Counted from the first letter of the stretch, positions 17,754 through 26,989 are shown. The stretch: 64,000 nucleotides of DNA from Fluviibacter phosphoraccumulans (GCF_016110345.1 NZ_AP019011.1:1-64000), one strand, 5' to 3'. Notes: generated from the sequence alone by a model not told the origin. A program made the numbers and translations.

Positions 17754-17829
17754 TGGTGGGTCGGGTGGGATTCGAACCCACGACCAACGGATTAAAAGTC
17801 CGCTGCTCTACCGACTGAGCTACCGACCC
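17754..17829 (-). tRNA. tRNA-Lys (anticodon TTT)
   Basis: The 76-base cloverleaf has a GGGTCGG/CCGACCC acceptor stem, discriminator A and an encoded CCA. The anticodon loop is CTTTTAA (TTT). It is the first gene of a two-tRNA unit, so both lysine isoacceptors are made from one transcript that ends at the hairpin at 17571. Confidence 0.95.
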
Positions 17830-17934
17830 CCAGGGCACAACAAAGAGGCAACATTTTAGTTTCTTAATGGCTATCGGTCAAGCGTGATGCTTGCTTTACA
17901 ATTGGGGCTCAATAGCTACTAAAGCGACTTAAAG

Positions 17935-20097
17935 ATGTCATCGAATTTCCAAGCATATCCGCTCTCGCCAGATTGGTGCGGGATGAATGAAGCCGAGCTA
18001 CGCAAAACCTTGCTCAGCTACTTTGAAACATGCTTCGATCGCTATGAGTCTTTGTTCGGCTGCTTACGCTCTGATGCCGCTTATTTCCAGAAGTCGATCT
18101 CACTGCGCCATCCGCTCATTTTTTATTTCGGGCACACGGCCACGTTTTTTGTGAACAAGTTGCTTCTGGCCAAGCTGATCCCGGAAAGAATTAACCCACG
18201 CTTCGAAGCTCTCTTTGCTGTAGGCGTGGATGAGATGAGTTGGGATGATCTGGACGAGGCCAACTATGATTGGCCAACGGTGGCTGAGGTTAAAGCGTAT
18301 CGGCAGCAAGTTCGGTCAGCGGTGACCCGTGTGATTACTGAGGCCTCCTGGTGCGGTCCCATGTCTTGGGATAACCCTTGGTGGGCGATTCTGATGGGGA
18401 TTGAGCATGAGCTGATTCATCTCGAAACCTCATCGGTGTTGATTCGCCAGCATCGTCTGGATTTTGTGCAGCCGCAATCGAGCTGGTTACCAGTTAACGC
18501 AAAGCCGGTTGACTGCGGAGCGGTGCCGAAGAATGCTTTGGTCAATGTGCCTGCAGGTGCCGTCACCATCGGCAAGGGTGATCCGCATGCAGATGCCTGT
18601 GCCAGCGCAGGCGAGGCGCGTCGCTATGGTTGGGACAATGAATACGGCGTGCATTACGCAGAAGTGCCTAAATTCAGCGCCAGTCGAATGCTGGTGTCGA
18701 ATGCCGAATTCCTGGCGTTTGTTGATGCCGGTGGCTATGCAGAAGATCGATTCTGGAATGAAGAAGGGTTGGGCTGGAGAAAGTTTGCCAAGGCGATGCA
18801 TCCTAGCTTCTGGGTCAAACAGCCAGATGGGTGGGCCTTGCGCTTGATGTGTGAGGAAGTGCCGATGCCTTGGGATTGGCCCGTTGAAGTGAACTGCCAT
18901 GAAGCAGCAGCCTTCTGCGTCTGGAAAGCGGAAGTAACGGGGATGTCGGTTCGCTTGCCCACCGAAGACGAGTGGTATCGCTTGTATGACCTATCGGGCA
19001 TCACGCCCGAAACACCCGCGCAACGCAGGCTGTCGGGCGGTTGTAGCGCCGTGCCCGTGAATCAGTATGCGCAGGGTGATTTTTATGATGTGGTCGGCAA
19101 TGTGTGGCAGTGGACCTGTACGCCGATTTATCCATTGGCCGGATTTGAGGCGCATCCAATCTACGACGATTTTTCGATTCCTACCTTTGATACGCGCCAC
19201 AATCTGATCAAAGGGGGGAGCTGGATCTCTTGCGGCAACGAGGCGCTGCGAGCCTCGCGTTATGCCTTCCGCCGCCACTTCTTCCAACATGCCGGGTTTC
19301 GTTATGTAGTCGGTGAGGCGCCCCTGGTGCCGCAGGTGTCGCACTACGAGGATGATGCTTTGCTGGCGCAATATGCGGAGTTTCATTTTGGGCAAAGTTA
19401 TTTTGATGTGCCGAACTTCCCGCGAGCGGTGGCAGAAATATCGCTCAAGGCCATGCAGGGTAAGCCTATGCGTCGCGCCCTTGATATTGGCTGTGCGGTC
19501 GGGCGTACCAGCTTTGAGTTGGCAAAAGGCTTGCCGGGTGCGCTGGGTTTTGAATCAGTGATTGGGGTGGATTTTTCGGCCCGCTTTATCAATCTGGCCG
19601 ATGAGCTGGTGCGTGATGGCATTGTGCGCTACGCACTGACCGATGAGGGATCGTTGCAATCATTCCGTGAAATCACACTGGCTAAATTGGGCTTTACGGA
19701 TTGTTCTGCCAAGGTGGCCTTCTTGCAGGGCGATGCCTGTAATCTTAAAGAAAACCATCGGGAATATGACTTAGTGGTCGCCGCGAATCTGATCGATCGT
19801 CTTTACGATCCGGCCAAGTTTTTAGACGAAATCAGTCAGCGGATTGTGCTCGGCGGCGTGTTGGTGTTGACATCGCCTTATACCTGGCTGGAAGAGCACA
19901 CACCCAGAGCCCAGTGGTTGGGGGGCTTTAGGCGAGATGGTGAACGTTACACAACCCTAGATGCATTACATGCGCATCTGTCACGTGATTTTGAACCCAT
20001 CGGCGCGCCGCAGGATGTGCCGTTTGTGATTCGAGAAACTGCCCGTAAATTCCAGCACAGCGTTGCGCAACTCACTTGTTGGCAGCGACGCGCTTGA
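17935..20097 (+). CDS. ovoA: OvoA: 5-histidylcysteine sulfoxide synthase with fused 4-mercaptohistidine N1-methyltransferase
   Basis: OvoA starts ovothiol A synthesis: a non-haem iron domain couples histidine to cysteine with oxygen, and a C-terminal methyltransferase later methylates the imidazole. The 720-residue protein has the three expected parts. These are a DinB-like iron domain (1-180) with H158, H162 and E164 in HELIHLE, an FGE-sulfatase-like domain (about 195-440, ending in GGSWISCGNEALRASRYAFRR), and a class I methyltransferase (about 480-720) with ALDIGCAVGR. The companion lyase OvoB is not in the window. Ovothiol is an antioxidant thiol, consistent with the peroxide-defence genes nearby. 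The gene is monocistronic and converges on queC. Confidence 0.93.
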   Translation: MSSNFQAYPLSPDWCGMNEAELRKTLLSYFETCFDRYESLFGCLRSDAAYFQKSISLRHPLIFYFGHTATFFVNKLLLAKLIPERINPRFEALFAVGVDEMSWDDLDEANYDWPTVAEVKAYRQQVRSAVTRVITEASWCGPMSWDNPWWAILMGIEHELIHLETSSVLIRQHRLDFVQPQSSWLPVNAKPVDCGAVPKNALVNVPAGAVTIGKGDPHADACASAGEARRYGWDNEYGVHYAEVPKFSASRMLVSNAEFLAFVDAGGYAEDRFWNEEGLGWRKFAKAMHPSFWVKQPDGWALRLMCEEVPMPWDWPVEVNCHEAAAFCVWKAEVTGMSVRLPTEDEWYRLYDLSGITPETPAQRRLSGGCSAVPVNQYAQGDFYDVVGNVWQWTCTPIYPLAGFEAHPIYDDFSIPTFDTRHNLIKGGSWISCGNEALRASRYAFRRHFFQHAGFRYVVGEAPLVPQVSHYEDDALLAQYAEFHFGQSYFDVPNFPRAVAEISLKAMQGKPMRRALDIGCAVGRTSFELAKGLPGALGFESVIGVDFSARFINLADELVRDGIVRYALTDEGSLQSFREITLAKLGFTDCSAKVAFLQGDACNLKENHREYDLVVAANLIDRLYDPAKFLDEISQRIVLGGVLVLTSPYTWLEEHTPRAQWLGGFRRDGERYTTLDALHAHLSRDFEPIGAPQDVPFVIRETARKFQHSVAQLTCWQRRA

Positions 20098-20116
20098 GGC
20101 TGCGGTAGCGGGTTCG

Positions 20117-20821
20117 CTACCCTTTAACGTAGTGCGTGGGGTCGGCAATGCCCGCGGCAGCGAAGCCTTCTGCGCGGAGTGCGCAGGAGTCGCAGTGGCC
20201 GCAGGCTTTGCCGTCGGGCGAGGCCTGATAGCAGGAAACCGTCAGGCTGTAGTCAACACCGAGTCCGGTGCCCGTGCGGATGATATCCGCTTTGCTCATG
20301 TCGATCAGCGGGGCGTGGATGCGGAAACGAGTGCCTTCGACACCGGCTTTGGTAGCCAGGTTGGCCATGTGCTCGAACGCGGCGATGTATTCGGGCCGGC
20401 AATCCGGGTAGCCGGAGTAATCCACAGCGTTAATCCCGAGAAAAATATCACGGCTGTTCAAGGTTTCGGCCAGTGCCAGCGCGAGCGACAGCATGACTGT
20501 GTTGCGTGCCGGTACATAGGTGCTCGGAATGCCCGCTTGACTGTGCGCTTCGGGCACCTCAATCGAAAAATCAGTGAGCGCCGAGCCACCAAACTGGTTC
20601 ATGTCGACATGCACCACGCGATGGCTGAGTGCCCCCAGTGCTTTTGCCTGACGCAAGGACGCATCGAGTTCGGCGCGATGGCGTTGACCGTAGTCAAAAG
20701 CAATCGCATGGCAAGCAAAGCCCTGGTCGCGGGCGATAGCCAGGGTTGTGGCTGAGTCGAGGCCGCCCGAAAGCAGAACAACGGCTGGCGGTGTATTAAG
20801 TTCGTTATTTGCCACGGGCAT
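20117..20821 (-). CDS. queC: 7-cyano-7-deazaguanine synthase QueC
   Basis: QueC converts 7-carboxy-7-deazaguanine, ammonia and ATP to preQ0, a late step to queuosine in tRNA. The 234-residue protein shows the ATP-pyrophosphatase loop SGGLDS at 18-23 and the C-terminal zinc cysteines (C-x8-C-x2-C-x2-C around ACGHCDSC). The ATG at 20821 is chosen because the PP-loop then lies near residue 18 as in the family; the frame upstream lies inside queE. It overlaps the end of queE by 17 bases, so the two are translated from one message. Confidence 0.95.
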   Translation of the reverse strand: MPVANNELNTPPAVVLLSGGLDSATTLAIARDQGFACHAIAFDYGQRHRAELDASLRQAKALGALSHRVVHVDMNQFGGSALTDFSIEVPEAHSQAGIPSTYVPARNTVMLSLALALAETLNSRDIFLGINAVDYSGYPDCRPEYIAAFEHMANLATKAGVEGTRFRIHAPLIDMSKADIIRTGTGLGVDYSLTVSCYQASPDGKACGHCDSCALRAEGFAAAGIADPTHYVKG

Positions 20822-21473
20822 CACTCCAAAGCAATTTGTGGAGCTGGATCTGAAAACGCACAGCCAGGCCGTCAGCCAGAATCCATTCCGCAAGATCGGT
20901 CGGGTTGAGCTGACCGGCCACCGGTGAAAGCACGACGTCACAACAAGCGCTCAGCTGATGCGCGGCAATGATTTCTTTCGCCCAGTCATAGTCCGCGCGA
21001 GATGCGATGACGATTTTAACTTCGTCGGTTTGGCGCAAGTCGGGGATGTTGCTCAGGAGGTTTTTATCGGTCTCGCCCGAGCCGGGTGCCTTGAGGTCCA
21101 TGATGCGGGCGACGCGCGGATCGACCAGCGTAATGTCGAGTGCGCCTGAGGTTTCGAGGCAGACGTCATGGCCGGCATCACAGAGCGCCTTGAGCAAGGG
21201 AAGGCAGCTCTTCTGCGCAAGGGGTTCGCCACCTGTGACGCAGACGTAGCGAGTAGGGTAGCGGGCAACCTCGGCGAGCACGTCTTCAATGCGCGTTGGG
21301 GTGCCACCGGTAAACGCATATTCTGTGTCGCACCAGGTGCAACGTAATGGGCAGCCGGTGAGGCGGATAAACACAGTCGGCAAGCCGGAACGTGCCGCTT
21401 CGCCCTGTAACGAAAAGAATATCTCGCTCAGTCGAACCGTCTGGTCGCGGTTCGCGCCTACTGTATCCGTCAT
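20805..21473 (-). CDS. queE: 7-carboxy-7-deazaguanine synthase QueE
   Basis: This radical SAM enzyme contracts 6-carboxytetrahydropterin to 7-carboxy-7-deazaguanine in queuosine synthesis. The 222-residue protein has the cluster motif CPLRCTWC (C41, C45, C48) and the substrate segments GEAARSGLPTVFIRL and VTGGEPL. It lies between cpoB (six bases upstream) and queC (overlapping). The adjacency queE-queC behind tol-pal is common in Proteobacteria and points to read-through from the tol operon. Confidence 0.95.
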   Translation of the reverse strand: MTDTVGANRDQTVRLSEIFFSLQGEAARSGLPTVFIRLTGCPLRCTWCDTEYAFTGGTPTRIEDVLAEVARYPTRYVCVTGGEPLAQKSCLPLLKALCDAGHDVCLETSGALDITLVDPRVARIMDLKAPGSGETDKNLLSNIPDLRQTDEVKIVIASRADYDWAKEIIAAHQLSACCDVVLSPVAGQLNPTDLAEWILADGLAVRFQIQLHKLLWSDARGK

Positions 21474-21479
21474 GACGCC

Positions 21480-22256
21480 TTACTTTTTAAGTTGCTGTTT
21501 GGCTGCGCCTGCAGCTTTGGAGTCAGGGTATTTGGCGACGAGATCCTTGAGCGTTTTTTGTGATTCGCTTTTTTGACCAAACTCGGCCTGACAGTTGGCG
21601 ATGTTGGCCATGGCGTCGGGCGCGCGACTATTCTTTGGCCACTTGGCCAGTAGCTTCTGTTGCGAGCTAATCACCTGCTTGCAGTCACCGACGGCGTAAT
21701 AGCTGTTGCCTAGCCAGAATTGCGCAGCCGGTGCTTGCTCGCTGTCGGGGTAGGTTTTGGTGAACTTATCGAAAGCAGTAGCCGCTTCTTTGTACTTGCC
21801 CGCCTTGAAGAGGCCCAGCGCCGATTCGTAGGCTTTCAGTACAGCACCGGGGTCATCAGCCGGCTTGCTATCGGCTTTAGTTTCAGGTTTCGAGTCACTC
21901 TTGTCCGCTGCTTTGGCAGCGTCTGTCGCCGCAGGAGGCACTGGCTTGGCAACCGACTTGCCCTTGCTGGCTTCGATCGATTGCAAGCGATTATCCAGAT
22001 CCAGATACAGATCTTTCTGCCGCTTATCAAGGTCTGTGATCTGATTATTCAGTACCTCAACCTGGCCGCGCAATTCAGACACTTGCCGATTGAGTTGATC
22101 AATCTGGCGAGACTGGTCGATGAGCGTTTGGCTGGTTGTTTTTTGCAGATCGTTTACCTGTTTGCGGGCAACATCATCGTCAAACAGGCCAGCGTGTGCA
22201 GGCAGCGTGCAAAGCAAACCGGCGGCGGCTAGCGCCGCCGGAAGGGACCGCATCAT
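21480..22256 (-). CDS. cpoB: Tol-Pal associated periplasmic protein CpoB (YbgF)
   Basis: CpoB coordinates outer-membrane constriction with septal peptidoglycan synthesis through TolA and PBP1B. The 258-residue protein has a signal peptide (ALAAAGLLCTLPAHA), an N-terminal coiled coil (about 35-90) that forms the trimer, a linker rich in Lys, Asp, Pro and Ala (about 95-135), and C-terminal TPR repeats (about 137-258) with YPDSEQAPAAQFWLGNSYYAVGD-like units. It starts two bases after the pal stop. Confidence 0.93.
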   Translation of the reverse strand: MMRSLPAALAAAGLLCTLPAHAGLFDDDVARKQVNDLQKTTSQTLIDQSRQIDQLNRQVSELRGQVEVLNNQITDLDKRQKDLYLDLDNRLQSIEASKGKSVAKPVPPAATDAAKAADKSDSKPETKADSKPADDPGAVLKAYESALGLFKAGKYKEAATAFDKFTKTYPDSEQAPAAQFWLGNSYYAVGDCKQVISSQQKLLAKWPKNSRAPDAMANIANCQAEFGQKSESQKTLKDLVAKYPDSKAAGAAKQQLKK

Positions 22257-22258
22257 GA

Positions 22259-22786
22259 TTAGTATTCGCCGTTGTAGAGCATGTCGGCGCGGCGATTTTC
22301 TGCCCAGGCCGCTTCGTTGTCACCCAGGGCCTTCGGCTTTTCTTTGCCCAGGCTAACGGATTCGATTTGCGCTTCTGGGGCACCCATCAGTACCAGTTGC
22401 TTTTTGACGGCATCGGCACGGCGCTGACCCAGGGCCAGATTGTATTCGCGGCTACCGCGGTCATCGGTGTTGCCTTGAACCAGAACGCGGGCATTAGGTT
22501 CAGAAGCGATGAACTTGGCATGCGCTTGCAGTTGGCTGTTGTACTCGGACTTTACGTCGTACTGATCGTAGTTGAAGTAGACGCTACGCTTGGACAGCGG
22601 GCTATTCGGGTCACGCAGCTTCGCCAATGCAGCAGCCGACAGCTTCGGCACGCCCGAAGTACCAGTGGCGTCAACGCTGGCCAGATCCGAGCTATTGTCC
22701 GGGGTCGAGCTACAAGCGGCCAACAGCGCGACAGCCAGTGCCGGGACTAAATGGCGGATAAATTGTTTACGGGTGATGTTTTGCAT
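22259..22786 (-). CDS. pal: Peptidoglycan-associated lipoprotein Pal
   Basis: Pal anchors the outer membrane to peptidoglycan and works with TolB. The 175-residue precursor has a lipoprotein signal with lipobox LLAAC near residue 25, and an OmpA-like domain (about 65-170) with YFNYDQYDV and the peptidoglycan-binding motif GNTDDRGSREYN followed by LGQRRAD. The gene lies 85 bases after tolB; this gap is long enough for its own promoter, though none is clear. A normal ribosome site is near the ATG. Confidence 0.95.
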   Translation of the reverse strand: MQNITRKQFIRHLVPALAVALLAACSSTPDNSSDLASVDATGTSGVPKLSAAALAKLRDPNSPLSKRSVYFNYDQYDVKSEYNSQLQAHAKFIASEPNARVLVQGNTDDRGSREYNLALGQRRADAVKKQLVLMGAPEAQIESVSLGKEKPKALGDNEAAWAENRRADMLYNGEY

Positions 22787-22871
22787 GTGTACTGCTCCAG
22801 TAGTTTTTAGAATTGTAAGCGATCAAGCCCTTGAGATAGAAGCATTTTCTATGCCCAAGCTTAAATGCGCA

Positions 22872-24149
22872 TTAACGGTTGGGGCCCCAGGCGGGTTCGC
22901 GCGCATCGCCATTCACGGCAGAAAGACGCTGACGAATCTGACCATCGGCCGAAACAGCCGCTAGAACACCGCGCCCACCCAGAATGGTGGCGTAGAGAAT
23001 CATTTGCCCATTGGGCGAGAAGGTGGGCGATTCGTCGCGCTGCGAATCGGTTAGGACAGTGACCTGACGAGTCGCCAGGTCTAACGTGGCCACGCGGAAG
23101 CCGCCGTCACGACGGGTAATAAAGGCCAATGTGCGGCCATCGGGCGATGGGCGTGCGGTGACATTGTAGTTGCCATCAAAACTTACGCGTTGTGCGCTGC
23201 CGCCGCCAGCCGGCATCTTGTAGATCTGAGGGCTACCGCCGCGGTCAGAGGTGAAATAAATCCACTGACCATCCGGCGAGAAGGCCGGCTCGGTGTCGAT
23301 GCCCGTGGTGTTAGTGATGCGCGTTGCCTGGCCCGTCGCTAACGCAATGCTGTACAGCTGTGTGCCGCCTTCGCGGGATAGTGCGACAACCAGGCGGCTG
23401 CCATCCGGTGACCAGGCCGGGGCAGAGTTAGAGCCACGGAAACTGGCCACAGCGCGGCGTGCCCCTGTTTTTAACGTTTGTTCAAAAATAACGGGTTTGC
23501 TCTTTTCAAAAGAGACATAGGCCAGCTTGGTGCCATCCGGCGACCAGGCGGGGGAAATGATCGGTTGGTTGTACTTAAATACCGGTACCGGGTTTTGGCC
23601 ATCGGCATCGGCAACGATCAGCTGAAATTGTGCGTTGGGGCCCGTGCCCTGCTTAAGCACATAGGCAATGCGCGATGAGAAGTAGCCAGGTTGGCCAGTG
23701 AGCTTTTGGTAAATGAAGTCGGCCACTTTGTGACCGGCCAATCGCATATTGTTGCCCGGCACGGTTACGACCGTATTGCCCAGGCTGCCACGCTTAACGA
23801 TATCAGCCACCCGAACACGAACTTCAATCTGACCGCCAGGGCGGTTTGCCGTGGCTGTGGCCAGCGCATCAGCACCACGACTGCGCCAGGCCGCAAAGTC
23901 GACCGAACTATTTTCTTCGGCAACCAAGCTATCGGTATTAATAATATTGAAGAGCCCGGTACTGGCCAAATCGCTGCGCACGACAGCGGCGATCTCACGA
24001 CCAAGGTTGTCATCCCCGCCAAAATTAGGCACGGCCACCGGTATGCGCTGCATGCCGGCACCGACGACTTCGATGTTGAGTTGTGCGTGGGCGATTCCCG
24101 AGAAAATCAGGAAAAGAGAAATGGCAAGCAATCGTAAGTGACGAATCAT
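22872..24149 (-). CDS. tolB: Tol-Pal periplasmic protein TolB
   Basis: TolB links Pal with TolA and colicin-type import. The 425-residue protein has a signal peptide (LLAISLFLIFSGIAHA), an N-terminal alpha/beta domain (about 25-160), and a six-bladed beta-propeller (about 170-425) in which the WSPDG or FSPDG blade motif recurs about five times (SPAWSPDGTKLAY, APAWSPDGSRLVV, EPAFSPDGQWIYF). The ending AREPAWGPNR is typical. It is separated from tolA by a permease gene, which is unusual. Confidence 0.95.
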   Translation of the reverse strand: MIRHLRLLAISLFLIFSGIAHAQLNIEVVGAGMQRIPVAVPNFGGDDNLGREIAAVVRSDLASTGLFNIINTDSLVAEENSSVDFAAWRSRGADALATATANRPGGQIEVRVRVADIVKRGSLGNTVVTVPGNNMRLAGHKVADFIYQKLTGQPGYFSSRIAYVLKQGTGPNAQFQLIVADADGQNPVPVFKYNQPIISPAWSPDGTKLAYVSFEKSKPVIFEQTLKTGARRAVASFRGSNSAPAWSPDGSRLVVALSREGGTQLYSIALATGQATRITNTTGIDTEPAFSPDGQWIYFTSDRGGSPQIYKMPAGGGSAQRVSFDGNYNVTARPSPDGRTLAFITRRDGGFRVATLDLATRQVTVLTDSQRDESPTFSPNGQMILYATILGGRGVLAAVSADGQIRQRLSAVNGDAREPAWGPNR

Positions 24150-24196
24150 GGCGAAATTATAACGAGGGAGGTCTTAAGAAAATAGGAAATGCACAC

Positions 24197-25507
24197 TTAG
24201 GGTGAAGCACTGAAGCGGGCTGCGTTTCTGCTAAAACATTTTGCGATCAGGCCTGCCACAATCAGCAGTACCACTAAGGCATAGGCGCTGGTCGGCGAAT
24301 CATACAAGGCGCTGTGAAACAGCGTGACAAAAAGCACGAAGTTGATGCCAATCGCTGCCCCAAGAATGCTGCGTCGTGCACCGGTCTTGTGGGTAATGCG
24401 CCAATGGCCGATAGTGATTAGCGCATAGACCAGCAGGAATGCCATGCTGGCCATTTGCCCTACAACCGCAAGCGGTAAGGCCACCACCATTATCGAGACC
24501 AAGGCGGCAGAGAGCATCAGTGCATTGGAAACGCCTTTCTCTGAATGCGTCAATAAGCGCGGTAGCGTCCCCTGCCGTGCGGTGTCGCTGAGAATGTTCG
24601 ACGCTGCAAAAATGGTAGCGTTAACGGCAGCCACCGTTGCCAGCATGGCCGAGGCGCTAATGAGGATGAGTCCTGGTGTTCCCCAGACGCCTTGGGCGAT
24701 ACTGGCCAGCACATGGCCGCTGTCCTGCTCAATCGTGCTGGTCGGCCAGATGCCGACGGTGATGAGCGATACGATCAGGTACAGGAAGGTGACAACACCG
24801 AGCGCCAGAAACATGGCGCGTGGTAACTCGCGGCTCGGGTTCTGCATGGCGCCTGATGCATTGGTGACCACGCCGAAGCCCTGATAGTTGACGTAAAGCA
24901 CGCCCGCCGCGATGACGATCCCCTGCCAGTTGTCCGTCGGTAGGGTGAGGTGTGATGGTTGGACGTCGGGGATGCCGGCTAAGGCAAAAATGATAAGGGC
25001 CAGAATGGTGAAGCCCATGGCCAGTGACGCTGCCCGCCCCACTGTTTTTGCGCCGAGTAGGCTAACGAGGCTGAAAGCGATAACGACGGTGACAGCGCAT
25101 AGCCGTGTGGCCCAGACAGGCATGGACTGACCGCTTAGCGCATTGGCGTACTCGGCAAAGGCGGCGGCATAGAGGGCTGCCGCAACGAGATAGGCCAGAT
25201 ACTGAAAAACATTCAGGCTGCCTGACAACCAACCGGGCCCGAATCCGGCCACAGTAAAATTGGCCGCACCGCCGCTGCCAGGAAACGCCGCACCCAGGCG
25301 TGCATAAGAGTAAATCGAGAAAGCGGCTGCTGCAGCACCGAGTAGAAAAGCGATAGCGATCTGATTGCCTGCATGCTGACTGGCCATGCCCAGCAAGGAG
25401 TATAGGCCAGCGCCCATCATGCCGCCGATGCCGAGTGCCGTAGCGCCGGCAAGTTTGACCGGGTTTGCTATGGACGCTGGTGCAGAAGGCTGTGGGGATG
25501 GACGCAT
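24197..25507 (-). CDS. APC-superfamily amino acid/polyamine permease
   Basis: The 436-residue protein has about 12 hydrophobic segments and the APC hallmark GIGGMMGAGLYSLLG in helix 1, followed by YSYARLGAAFPGSGG in helix 2-3. These features mark amino acid-polyamine-organocation carriers driven by proton or antiport; the substrate cannot be told. It sits inside the tol cluster, six bases after tolA and 47 before tolB, in the same direction, so it should be transcribed with them. I know of no functional link between APC permeases and Tol-Pal. Confidence 0.88.
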   Translation of the reverse strand: MRPSPQPSAPASIANPVKLAGATALGIGGMMGAGLYSLLGMASQHAGNQIAIAFLLGAAAAAFSIYSYARLGAAFPGSGGAANFTVAGFGPGWLSGSLNVFQYLAYLVAAALYAAAFAEYANALSGQSMPVWATRLCAVTVVIAFSLVSLLGAKTVGRAASLAMGFTILALIIFALAGIPDVQPSHLTLPTDNWQGIVIAAGVLYVNYQGFGVVTNASGAMQNPSRELPRAMFLALGVVTFLYLIVSLITVGIWPTSTIEQDSGHVLASIAQGVWGTPGLILISASAMLATVAAVNATIFAASNILSDTARQGTLPRLLTHSEKGVSNALMLSAALVSIMVVALPLAVVGQMASMAFLLVYALITIGHWRITHKTGARRSILGAAIGINFVLFVTLFHSALYDSPTSAYALVVLLIVAGLIAKCFSRNAARFSASP

Positions 25508-25513
25508 GATGGT

Positions 25514-26560
25514 TTACTGCGGCGCCTTTTCAAAAGGCAGATAGGTGATATCAATGACCCGATCTGGCGAGCGGCCTTCTGGTGTGGGGAGCGGCGATGA
25601 TTTACGAATCGCGCGCTCAACAGCGGTATCCAGTTGTGGATTACCGCTCGACTTGATCAAGCGCACGTCGATGACTTCGCCTGAAGGTAATTGCGTCACC
25701 CGGAACACTGCGGCGGGGTTGCCCTGCAGGTTCGGCGGCAGAATGACATTGCCACGGATTTTTGTTTTAAGTTTGGTCAGGTAATTGCGATCATCCCCTC
25801 TGGCGCGTTCAGCTCCGGCTGCCTTAGCTTCAGCGCCAGCCTGAGCGCGCATGGCGGCTTCGCGTTGCGCGCGTGCATCCGCTGCGGCAGTGGCTTGCTG
25901 CTTTTGGGCTGCCTGTTGTTTCTGTGCCGCGATTTTCTGCTCTTCGCGCTTCAGTTCCTCCAGGAAGTCATCTTGTGCCTTCTTTTTGGCATCCTTAGGG
26001 TCAGGTTTTTTCTTGTCGTCCTTGGTCTCTTTGACGTCTTTGGCCTTTGGGTCTTTTTTGTCTGGCACCTTCTCCGGTGTCTTATCTTTTTCGGGTTTCT
26101 TATCCTGCTTGATCGCAATATCCGCTTTTTGATTGGCTGGGGCAGGCGTAGGCTTGGGCGGGGCTTTCACCGGCTCAGGTTTGGGTTGCGGTTTTGGCGC
26201 CGGCTTCGGTTCTGGTTTAGGTTCGGGCTTGGGCTCGGGTTTCGGTGCCGGCTCTGGTTGTGGTGTTGGCGCATCTTTGTCGCCAAAGGTCTGGGCCTCG
26301 CGCTGTGCGGCGGCGGTGACGGCGGCGAGTTGCGAAGGCGTCCAGAGTTCGGCCTGCATCGGCTCGGGTTCTTTGTTGTTCCAACTCACGCCCAGAATCA
26401 AAAACAGCACCAGAATCAGGTGCATCACAATGGTGTAGATCAGCGCTTTGCGCTCTTGCGCTTTTTGCTGAGCGGCACGATCCAGCCCTGGCGCTTGCGC
26501 CGAGGGGCGGGAAGCTTGCCAGAGGTTTTTCAGGCGCGAAAGAAAGCCGGACAGCGACAA
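25514..26560 (-). CDS. tolA: Tol system energy-transducing protein TolA
   Basis: TolA spans from the inner membrane to the periplasm and passes TolQR energy to Pal and TolB. The 348-residue protein has one membrane helix (about 39-60, IYTIVMHLILVLFLIL), a long low-complexity stalk, and a TonB/TolA C-terminal domain (about 260-345) ending in DRVIDITYLPFE. The stalk begins with Pro-Glu-Lys repeats (KPEP units, about 95-135), then Lys/Asp/Pro, then an Ala/Gln/Arg helical part. The opposite strand of this repeat carries a long spurious open frame. Confidence 0.93.
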   Translation of the reverse strand: MSLSGFLSRLKNLWQASRPSAQAPGLDRAAQQKAQERKALIYTIVMHLILVLFLILGVSWNNKEPEPMQAELWTPSQLAAVTAAAQREAQTFGDKDAPTPQPEPAPKPEPKPEPKPEPKPAPKPQPKPEPVKAPPKPTPAPANQKADIAIKQDKKPEKDKTPEKVPDKKDPKAKDVKETKDDKKKPDPKDAKKKAQDDFLEELKREEQKIAAQKQQAAQKQQATAAADARAQREAAMRAQAGAEAKAAGAERARGDDRNYLTKLKTKIRGNVILPPNLQGNPAAVFRVTQLPSGEVIDVRLIKSSGNPQLDTAVERAIRKSSPLPTPEGRSPDRVIDITYLPFEKAPQ

Positions 26561-26575
26561 CGTGATATCCCCGCC

Positions 26576-26989
26576 TTACTTACCGGTCGGCGAGACGAGC
26601 AGGCCAACCCGCTTGATCTGTGCCTTCTGCAGTTGATCCATCACCTGCAGCACGGCTTCATAGGGCACGGTCTTGGCGCCAGCGATGAGCACCGGCGTAT
26701 CCGGGTTGCCTTTTTGCATGGTGAGCAGCTGATCAGTCAGTTGATCCAATGTGACAGATTGTTCTTGTCCGTTGCCGCCGCGATTAACGATGGCCAGAGT
26801 TTGATCGGCGCGCACGGAGACTTCAATCGGGGCGACTGGCGGCGTAGCCGCTTGGCCAACCGTCGGCAGATCAATGTTGCCGGTAGGCATCATCGGTGCC
26901 GTGACCATAAAGATCACCAGCAGCACGAGCATCACGTCGATATACGGAACGACGTTGATTTCGTTTTTGAGTTTACGGCGATTACGCAT
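26576..26989 (-). CDS. tolR: Tol system proton-channel subunit TolR
   Basis: TolR (ExbD/TolR family) forms the proton-driven motor with TolQ. The 137-residue protein has a single membrane helix (about 14-36, IDVMLVLLVIFMVTAPMM) with the essential aspartate at its start, followed by a periplasmic domain with the conserved DQTLAIVN and VLIAGAKTVPYEAVLQVMD segments. It lies 12 bases after tolQ and 15 before tolA. Confidence 0.95.
   Translation of the reverse strand: MRNRRKLKNEINVVPYIDVMLVLLVIFMVTAPMMPTGNIDLPTVGQAATPPVAPIEVSVRADQTLAIVNRGGNGQEQSVTLDQLTDQLLTMQKGNPDTPVLIAGAKTVPYEAVLQVMDQLQKAQIKRVGLLVSPTGK

Noticed and set aside
17655..20097. tRNA-Lys pair and ovoA as a tRNA-borne genomic island
   Set aside because: No integrase, direct repeat of the tRNA end or composition shift is seen next to the tRNAs.
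20117..21480. preQ1 riboswitch upstream of queE/queC
   Set aside because: The genes are tightly packed behind cpoB with six bases of spacing, leaving no room for an aptamer.
26170..26270. CRISPR-like or satellite repeat in tolA
   Set aside because: The repeated DNA encodes KPEP units of the TolA stalk and is a coding repeat, not an array.
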